Positions 59,149 to 64,000 of a DNA stretch of 64,000 nt are shown piece by piece (positions within the stretch are counted from its first letter, which is position 1; each line of letters opens with the position of its first letter). A model generated the notes under the pieces. The model did no database searches, had not been told where the DNA came from, and saw only the letters and a program-made list of their open reading frames with translations. The stretch spans positions 19,756-83,755 of the forward strand of contig CAYSBR010000011.1 in NCBI GenBank assembly GCA_964429385.1. Reading direction: 5' to 3'. Origin of the DNA: UBA2377 sp964429385. Its GTDB lineage: Bacteria; Verrucomicrobiota; Verrucomicrobiia; Opitutales; Opitutaceae. Made by a program: the position numbers and the translations under genes.

Positions 59149-60755
59149 GATGCGTCCGGGGGATTGGCGCGGGAGTCCGCCAGCTCGGCGAAAGGCTTGA
59201 ACACTCCGCTGAGCTGGCGCGTATCCTCACGGGAAATGCGCAGCAGGGTGCTGGGCTCGATGGCCCGCACGGTGGCGGTGCGGAGGACATCCTTGAACAC
59301 GGAAACTTCACCGAAGTGCTGGCCGGGCCCGAGCTCGGCCAGTGTTTTGGTTTCGTTGCCTTCCGTGGTGATGACTTCGACCCGGCCGCTCTGAATGAGA
59401 TACATTGCATGGCCGACATCGCCCTGCCGGATGATGACCTGGCCGGATTCATAAATCTCCCGGCCGACTCCCATACGGGAGGATTCGCTGGCCGAGGTGA
59501 TCTCCCGGCCAAACAGCAGGCCGGTGAACCAATCGAAGAGGGTGCGCATGCGTTTGGCCGTGTCGGGCAGATACAGGATCATGCAGGCGCACCAAGTGTA
59601 GTAGGCGGGGAGACCCTTGAGCGGAAGATTCCAGAGGCGGCCCACGGCATCGTGTTTGCCCAGCACGCAGCAGTCGCCGAAGCCGTTGAAATGGTGCGGG
59701 CGCAAGGGCTTCCCGCGGAGGGTGGCGAGCAGGTTGTCACCGATGAGTTCGCCGCCTTTCATGGCGTAGAGGGCAAGGCCCGGGGCGGGGTTGCCGTCCT
59801 TCAAGGGCACGGCAGCGCAATCGCCCGCGCTCCAGACACAGTGTTCCGCACTGACGCGGCCGTGGGTGTCGGCGACAAGGCGACCGCCGCGGTCGCGGGT
59901 GAAGGGCAGGTCGGCGAGCAGGGGGTGATGGGCGGAGCCCGTGCAGGAGATGATGGTGCGCGTGGCAAGCCGGCGCCCGTCCGAGAGCACGGCCTCGGCC
60001 GGCGTGGCGGCCTGGAGGCGGAGGCCGAGTTCGAGCGAGACTCCGCGCCGACGCAGCACGTCGGCCGCATACGTGGAGAGCTTGGGGAAGCGTTTGCCGA
60101 GCTCAGGGAGGATCTGCTGGCCCGAATGCACGACTGATATGCGGCACTCCTTGAAGTCGATGCCGCGAAATTCATTGCGGGTGAGATCCTGGAGGAAGTC
60201 GGCGAGTTCGGCCGCGACCTCGATGCCCGCGTAGTTGCCACCGGCGATGACGAAATGGAGCAGCCGGGCGCGCTCCTCGGGATCGGTTTCGGCTTCGGCC
60301 CGTTCCAGCATCGAGAGCAGGCGGTTGCGGACGCGCAGACAATCGAGGTAGTTCTTCAGCCGCAGCGTGTGTTCACCGACGCCGCGATAATGGGAGAGGT
60401 TGTCAACCGTGCCGAGGTTGATCACGAGGTGATCGTAATCGAGCGTGCGTGGCTGGCCTTCCTCCCCGAGCAGGTAGCGCACCTGTTTTTTCTCCACGTC
60501 AATGTGGTCCACCTCGGCGCAGATGAAACGGGCCGGGGCAAACAGGCGCCGGGAGGGTGAGATGACCTGCGCGGCCTGGATCTTGCCGACGAGCAATTCG
60601 GGCACCAGGCCGTGGAAGGTGTGGTAGTTGTGCGGATCAATGACCGTGACCTCGATCTCGCCCTTGCGCAGGGCGCGGCGGAGCCGCCTGAGAAGGTAGA
60701 TGGCGACATAGCCGCCGCCGAGGACAAGAATGCGGGGAGTGCGGGATGTGGTCAT
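59145..60755 (-). CDS. Type II NADH dehydrogenase-like flavoprotein fused to a cyclic-nucleotide-binding domain
   Basis: A 536-residue fusion. The first 410 residues are a two-dinucleotide-binding flavoprotein (VLGGGYVAIYLL at 11-22, FVIAGGNYAGIEVAAEL at 168-184, WSAGDCAAVP at 308-317) like NDH-2, which oxidises NADH and passes electrons to quinone without pumping. Residues from about 430 form a CRP-like CNB domain with the phosphate-binding cassette FGEVSVFKDVLRTATV (E483, R492), both key residues kept, so cAMP or cGMP binding is credible. It is coupled by ATGA to genes on both sides. Confidence 0.85.
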   Translation of the reverse strand: MTTSRTPRILVLGGGYVAIYLLRRLRRALRKGEIEVTVIDPHNYHTFHGLVPELLVGKIQAAQVISPSRRLFAPARFICAEVDHIDVEKKQVRYLLGEEGQPRTLDYDHLVINLGTVDNLSHYRGVGEHTLRLKNYLDCLRVRNRLLSMLERAEAETDPEERARLLHFVIAGGNYAGIEVAAELADFLQDLTRNEFRGIDFKECRISVVHSGQQILPELGKRFPKLSTYAADVLRRRGVSLELGLRLQAATPAEAVLSDGRRLATRTIISCTGSAHHPLLADLPFTRDRGGRLVADTHGRVSAEHCVWSAGDCAAVPLKDGNPAPGLALYAMKGGELIGDNLLATLRGKPLRPHHFNGFGDCCVLGKHDAVGRLWNLPLKGLPAYYTWCACMILYLPDTAKRMRTLFDWFTGLLFGREITSASESSRMGVGREIYESGQVIIRQGDVGHAMYLIQSGRVEVITTEGNETKTLAELGPGQHFGEVSVFKDVLRTATVRAIEPSTLLRISREDTRQLSGVFKPFAELADSRANPPDAS

Positions 60756-62965
60756 GGTGCGATGGCGTTGGCGGAACGGGTCTGGTGGAGTTGCGCGAGG
60801 TCCGCCCGGACGGAGGGATAGGAGACGAGGATCCGCTCAAAGGCGTCGGTGCCGAGCCGGAACAGCCGGCAGTCCTCAATGGCGATGGCCGTGGCGTTGT
60901 GCGACGCCCGCGTGAGGAGGGAGCCTTCGCCGAAACAGCCACCGGGCCCGAGCGTGGCACAGGCGATGTTGCCACGGAGAATCTGCACCGAGCCCGATTC
61001 GATCAGGTAAAAGTGGCTGCCGGCCGCGCCTTCGCGCAGGAGGATGTCGCCCTTGCGGCGGAAGTCGGTTTCCATCGCGGCGGCCAGATCGGCGATCAAC
61101 TGCGGGTTGCCCAGCTGCCGCAGGAAAGGCGCATTGCCGACAAACTCCCGGCTCAGTGTATGGGCGGTGTTCTCGGTGCGCCGGCTGGCGTGCAACTCCG
61201 CGAGTTGCGTGCGGATGACCGGATGATTTTCCGTAAGGTAGCCGAAGGCGGCCCGGGTCAGTGAAAACAGGGTGGAGTCCTGCACGGCGGTGACCGTGGC
61301 GTTGCGCGGCGAATCGGTGAGCAGCGCGCCTTCGCCGATGCAGCCGCCCGGCCCGAGATCGGAGAGGGCTTCCGTATGCTTGCTGATCCTGATGAGCCCG
61401 GCGGCGATGAGGTAAAATTTGTCGCCCGGCTCGTCTTCGCGGCAGACGATTTCGCCGGCGCGAAAACGCTCAATGACCAGTGAGGCGGTGAGGTTGCCGA
61501 TCAACTCCTCGCTGGCGCCTTCAAGGAAGGGGACGCGGGTCAGCAGCGAGCGCTTCACCTGTTCTCTCAGGGCGTCCGTGCGACGGGCATCCAGCACGGC
61601 GGAAAGCCCGCGCCCGACCATTTCGCTGCCCTGACGATTGTAGTGGCTGCGGAAAATCTCGTGATAAATGTAGCGCCAGACCGGCTCCATCTTGAGCAGA
61701 AATTCGCTGAAGGTGATCCGGCCATCGGCGTCCCGGTCGGTGCGGGCCAGATAGCGGCGGGTCTCCGAGGCGGGCAACCCCCATTCGATGAGCAGGAGGT
61801 CGAGCTCGTTCTGCCCCAGGGCATCGTCGGCATCCACATCAAGGCGACGGAAGACCAGCTCGGCCTTGTCGCGATCGGAGACGGCGCGTTCGATGCCAAG
61901 GGTCTGGCGGGCATGCTGCTGAATCGCGCCGATGCTCCAGAGTTCGGACTTGAAGCGTTCATAATCCACCGGCCCGCCGGCGAGGAGCCGGCTGGCAAAG
62001 GCCTCACTGGAAAGCGCCGACAGTCCCCATGGGGCGATGGCCTTGCGGAGGGCCTCCGGAGAGAGGTGTCCGCTGCTGCCCCCATCGAGGGAAGCAAACC
62101 AGGCGCGGGCATCAGCTTCGTCGTCCCCGTCGCCGCCGCGGCGTTTGCTCCAAAGCAGGCCGGGGTTGCGGTCCATGACACTGTCCCGGGCGCGCTCACG
62201 GACGAAGTCGTGGTAAGCGGCGGCGTCGCGGATGAAGATCAGGCGGTAGAGGACGATATAGGCGCCGATGAAGGCAACCAGGAGAAGGAAGCCGAGGGAG
62301 CCGAACAGGGCCGGAATCATCGTCGCCCCGGCGGCGAGGATGGAGATGGAATACTTCATCGAGCTGAAGAGCTTCATCAGATCGAAAAGGTAGTAATACA
62401 CGCGGCACCAGACATAGATGTTGAACACGAGGAAGGTGTTCACCGCCCACATCTGTGAAGTCGGGTTGGCGATAAGCATCGCGGCGCAGAAGCCGTGCGT
62501 GATGATGCAGAGCAGATAGGCCGGGACCATGATCGCCTTGCTGCCGAAAACGATACGGGTCTGGAAAAAGGCCGAGGGGACATGGAAGAACAGGGCGGCG
62601 CAGCCGGCGATGATCGCGGCGGTGGGGTGGCCGGTGAAACAGGCGATCAGCCCGGCCACGAGTTCGACCGAACCCGAGATGATATGGATCCGGAGAATCC
62701 AGCGCCGCCATGGCACCATGAGAAACTTCGGGTGCGCCGGGATGGTGTAATGGTAGGCGATGACAATGATGTTCGCCAACGCCGAGATGATGACGAGGAC
62801 CCAGGTGCCCGCCGGCACGGGAGTTTCTTCAAGCCGGGCCATCAGCCAATATACCGGTGCGGTCAGCAGCAGGAGGGGGAGCAACAGCCAGGTGGTTTTC
62901 CAATAGGTGACCGGATTTTCATCTACGGGAAGTGCCAGGGCGGGAGAGGGGCTGCTGGGATTCAT
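60752..62965 (-). CDS. Membrane protein with two EF-hands and two cyclic-nucleotide-binding domains
   Basis: A 737-residue protein. About seven to eight TM helices fill the first 245 residues and carry several His (H72, H78, H94, H113, H128, H157), which could hold heme, though no cytochrome family is recognised. Two canonical EF-hand loops follow: D376-x-D378-x-D380...E387 and D410-x-D412-x-D414...E421, preceded by a degenerate one. Two CNB domains come next (about 475-591 and 603-730). In the first, the cassette has IGEGALL and R554 (SPRNATV); in the second the Arg is H689 (ASHNATA). The start is ATG 62965 with AGGAG 8 nt upstream. It opens the three-gene operon. Confidence 0.8.
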   Translation of the reverse strand: MNPSSPSPALALPVDENPVTYWKTTWLLLPLLLLTAPVYWLMARLEETPVPAGTWVLVIISALANIIVIAYHYTIPAHPKFLMVPWRRWILRIHIISGSVELVAGLIACFTGHPTAAIIAGCAALFFHVPSAFFQTRIVFGSKAIMVPAYLLCIITHGFCAAMLIANPTSQMWAVNTFLVFNIYVWCRVYYYLFDLMKLFSSMKYSISILAAGATMIPALFGSLGFLLLVAFIGAYIVLYRLIFIRDAAAYHDFVRERARDSVMDRNPGLLWSKRRGGDGDDEADARAWFASLDGGSSGHLSPEALRKAIAPWGLSALSSEAFASRLLAGGPVDYERFKSELWSIGAIQQHARQTLGIERAVSDRDKAELVFRRLDVDADDALGQNELDLLLIEWGLPASETRRYLARTDRDADGRITFSEFLLKMEPVWRYIYHEIFRSHYNRQGSEMVGRGLSAVLDARRTDALREQVKRSLLTRVPFLEGASEELIGNLTASLVIERFRAGEIVCREDEPGDKFYLIAAGLIRISKHTEALSDLGPGGCIGEGALLTDSPRNATVTAVQDSTLFSLTRAAFGYLTENHPVIRTQLAELHASRRTENTAHTLSREFVGNAPFLRQLGNPQLIADLAAAMETDFRRKGDILLREGAAGSHFYLIESGSVQILRGNIACATLGPGGCFGEGSLLTRASHNATAIAIEDCRLFRLGTDAFERILVSYPSVRADLAQLHQTRSANAIAP

Positions 62966-63242
62966 GGGAGCGGCTCCTGTATTGGAAACCAACGGCGGAA
63001 ACGCAAGCCGCGTGCATTTCCGGTCATATATCTTTTGACATGGCCAGCGCCCCGCCGGTCCGGCCTCCGGTTGCGCGCAGCCGCGTCTTCGGGCCGAAAT
63101 GAGCCGGCGCCGGCGGCCTGAAATTACGATTATGAAAAATTATGCGAATCGCCGGGCGAAGCATGCCGGGAGCGAGCCCGTGCGCGGGGAATGAAATTAC
63201 CCGTTGGCAGCGGCGATTGCTGCGCGCGCATTGCGCCCCGGG
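62966..63242. promoter_or_regulatory. Intergenic region upstream of the EF-hand/CNB operon (no gene seen)
   Basis: No gene is visible between the EF-hand/CNB protein and rimO. It must contain the operon promoter. An AGGAG Shine-Dalgarno (on the minus strand, 8 nt before ATG 62965) is the only clear element, a proper one unlike those of the polysaccharide genes. The stretch 63121-63150 is unusually AT-rich (TTACGATTATGAAAAATTATGCG) and may hold a promoter, though I cannot define -35/-10 boxes. Confidence 0.5.
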
Positions 63243-64000
63243 TCACTGGGCCTGCTTGGCGACCTTGTAAACGACGGGCTCTTCCCCGCGGGGCAGTGCC
63301 AGGAGGTCGTAATCGTGAAAGGAGTTGATGGTGACTTCCGTGAATTCGCCGACAGTCAGGCTGCGCGGCACATAGACGCGACCATCGATATCGGGGGCGT
63401 CGGCCTCCCCACGGGCCACGCCGGGCTCTTCCACCAGAACCTTCAGGGTGCGACCCACGCAGCCCTTGGAGACATCCCGGGCAACCTCCTTTTGGAGGGC
63501 CATGGTGCGGTGCCAGCGGGCTTCCTTGATTTTGGGCGGAACCTGATCGGCCATTTTGGCGGCCCGGGTGCCTTCCTCCTGCGAATACCGGAAGACGCCG
63601 AGGCGCTCGAATTTGGTTTCGCGGATGAACTCGCAGAGTTCTTCCACATCCGCCTCGGTTTCGCCGGGAAAGCCGACGATGAAGGTTGTGCGGATGGCAA
63701 TGCCGGGGATGCCGGCGCGGATGCGCCGGATGAGATCGCGGATATAGTCACCACCGGTTTCGCGCTGCATCAGGCCAAGCATGTGGTCGCTGATGTGCTG
63801 GAGGGGAATGTCAATGTAGCGGGCGACCTTCGGGCACTCGGCGATGGTGCGGATGAGTTCGTCGCTCCAGTGCGCCGGATGCGTGTAGAGCAGGCGGATC
63901 CAGAAATCGCCTTCAATTGCGTTGAGTTCGCGCAACAGGGTCGTGAGCGCGGTGCCGCGGGAGGAGTCCACGGGCGTGCGCGGATTCGGGCGCTGCTCCC
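63243..64000 (-). CDS. rimO: Ribosomal protein S12 methylthiotransferase RimO, C-terminal part (cut by window edge)
   Basis: The C-terminal part of a radical SAM methylthiotransferase that modifies Asp89 of S12. The visible residues match RimO: WIRLLYTHPAHW, YIDIPLQHISDHMLGLMQR, TTFIVGFPGETEADVEEL, FRYSQEEGTRAA and a C-terminal TRAM domain (about KVLVEEPGVARGE to DYDLLALPRG). The cluster Cys motif lies outside the window. The frame runs through 64000, so any Met inside is not the start. The closely related MiaB is the alternative, but the SDHMLGLM and TRAM wording favour RimO. Confidence 0.9.
   Translation of the reverse strand, partial: EQRPNPRTPVDSSRGTALTTLLRELNAIEGDFWIRLLYTHPAHWSDELIRTIAECPKVARYIDIPLQHISDHMLGLMQRETGGDYIRDLIRRIRAGIPGIAIRTTFIVGFPGETEADVEELCEFIRETKFERLGVFRYSQEEGTRAAKMADQVPPKIKEARWHRTMALQKEVARDVSKGCVGRTLKVLVEEPGVARGEADAPDIDGRVYVPRSLTVGEFTEVTINSFHDYDLLALPRGEEPVVYKVAKQAQ

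Noticed and set aside
1..64000. Prophage, IS transposase or integrase genes
   Set aside because: No transposase, integrase or phage structural gene was recognised on either strand, so any mobility enzyme for the elements must be elsewhere.

Overview
The window is a high-GC (roughly 60-70 %) bacterial chromosome segment. Gene content and small signatures point to a Verrucomicrobiota genome, most likely Opitutaceae-like. The signs are a Chlamydia-like GDAAFTCG thiamine-site motif in Dxs, a four-helix-bundle (S23/IVP-family) gene between other genes, and dense families of intergenic repeats. The species cannot be told from the sequence alone.

Layout. 1-8.2 kb: the C-terminus of a UDP-glucose dehydrogenase, then alr and a TsaB-like gene facing away from tig-clpP-clpX, an M42 aminopeptidase and hisA. 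8.4-40 kb: a large, mostly minus-strand surface-polysaccharide locus. It holds a WbaP-type initiating sugar-phosphate transferase, about a dozen glycosyltransferases, two hexapeptide acetyltransferases, an alpha-1,2-fucosyltransferase-like GT11, two FkbM methyltransferases plus another SAM methyltransferase, a Wzy-like and a WaaL/Wzy_C-like membrane protein, the Wzm/Wzt exporter and an AsnB-type amidotransferase. Most neighbours overlap by ATGA, so they are translationally coupled. 40-49 kb: a DJ-1/PfpI protein, an epimerase-like SDR, ybaB-recR, tRNA-Gly(CCC), xseB-dxs, an M48 protease with an EEP-family phosphodiesterase, and a lipoprotein. 49-58.7 kb: hemW, a secreted SAM hydroxide adenosyltransferase, a lipoprotein and an M23 peptidase in one operon, then a Fur-like regulator with a TPR protein, priA, a sialidase-like protein and mpl. 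58.8-63 kb: a tight three-gene operon joining an EF-hand/double-CNB membrane protein, an NDH-2-like flavoprotein with a CNB domain, and a small membrane protein. The right edge holds the C-terminus of RimO.

Two things stand out. First, ten copies of one roughly 160-bp palindromic core, each bordered by degenerate 7-bp (NNGGAGC / GCTCCNN) arrays, lie between 5.7 and 43.8 kb. Several fill the whole space between one gene's stop codon and the next gene's start. Related arrays bracket the four-helix-bundle gene between wzm and wzt, and a mini-palindrome of the same heptamers lies in frame inside a glycosyltransferase gene. This looks like a mobile or IVS-like element family. Second, the 58.8-63 kb operon resembles a split, Ca2+- and cyclic-nucleotide-gated NADH oxidoreductase. 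Lower-GC genes between 24.9 and 34.9 kb carry none of the full elements, and a composition break falls inside wzt, which suggests later exchange of the glycan-specific part of the locus.
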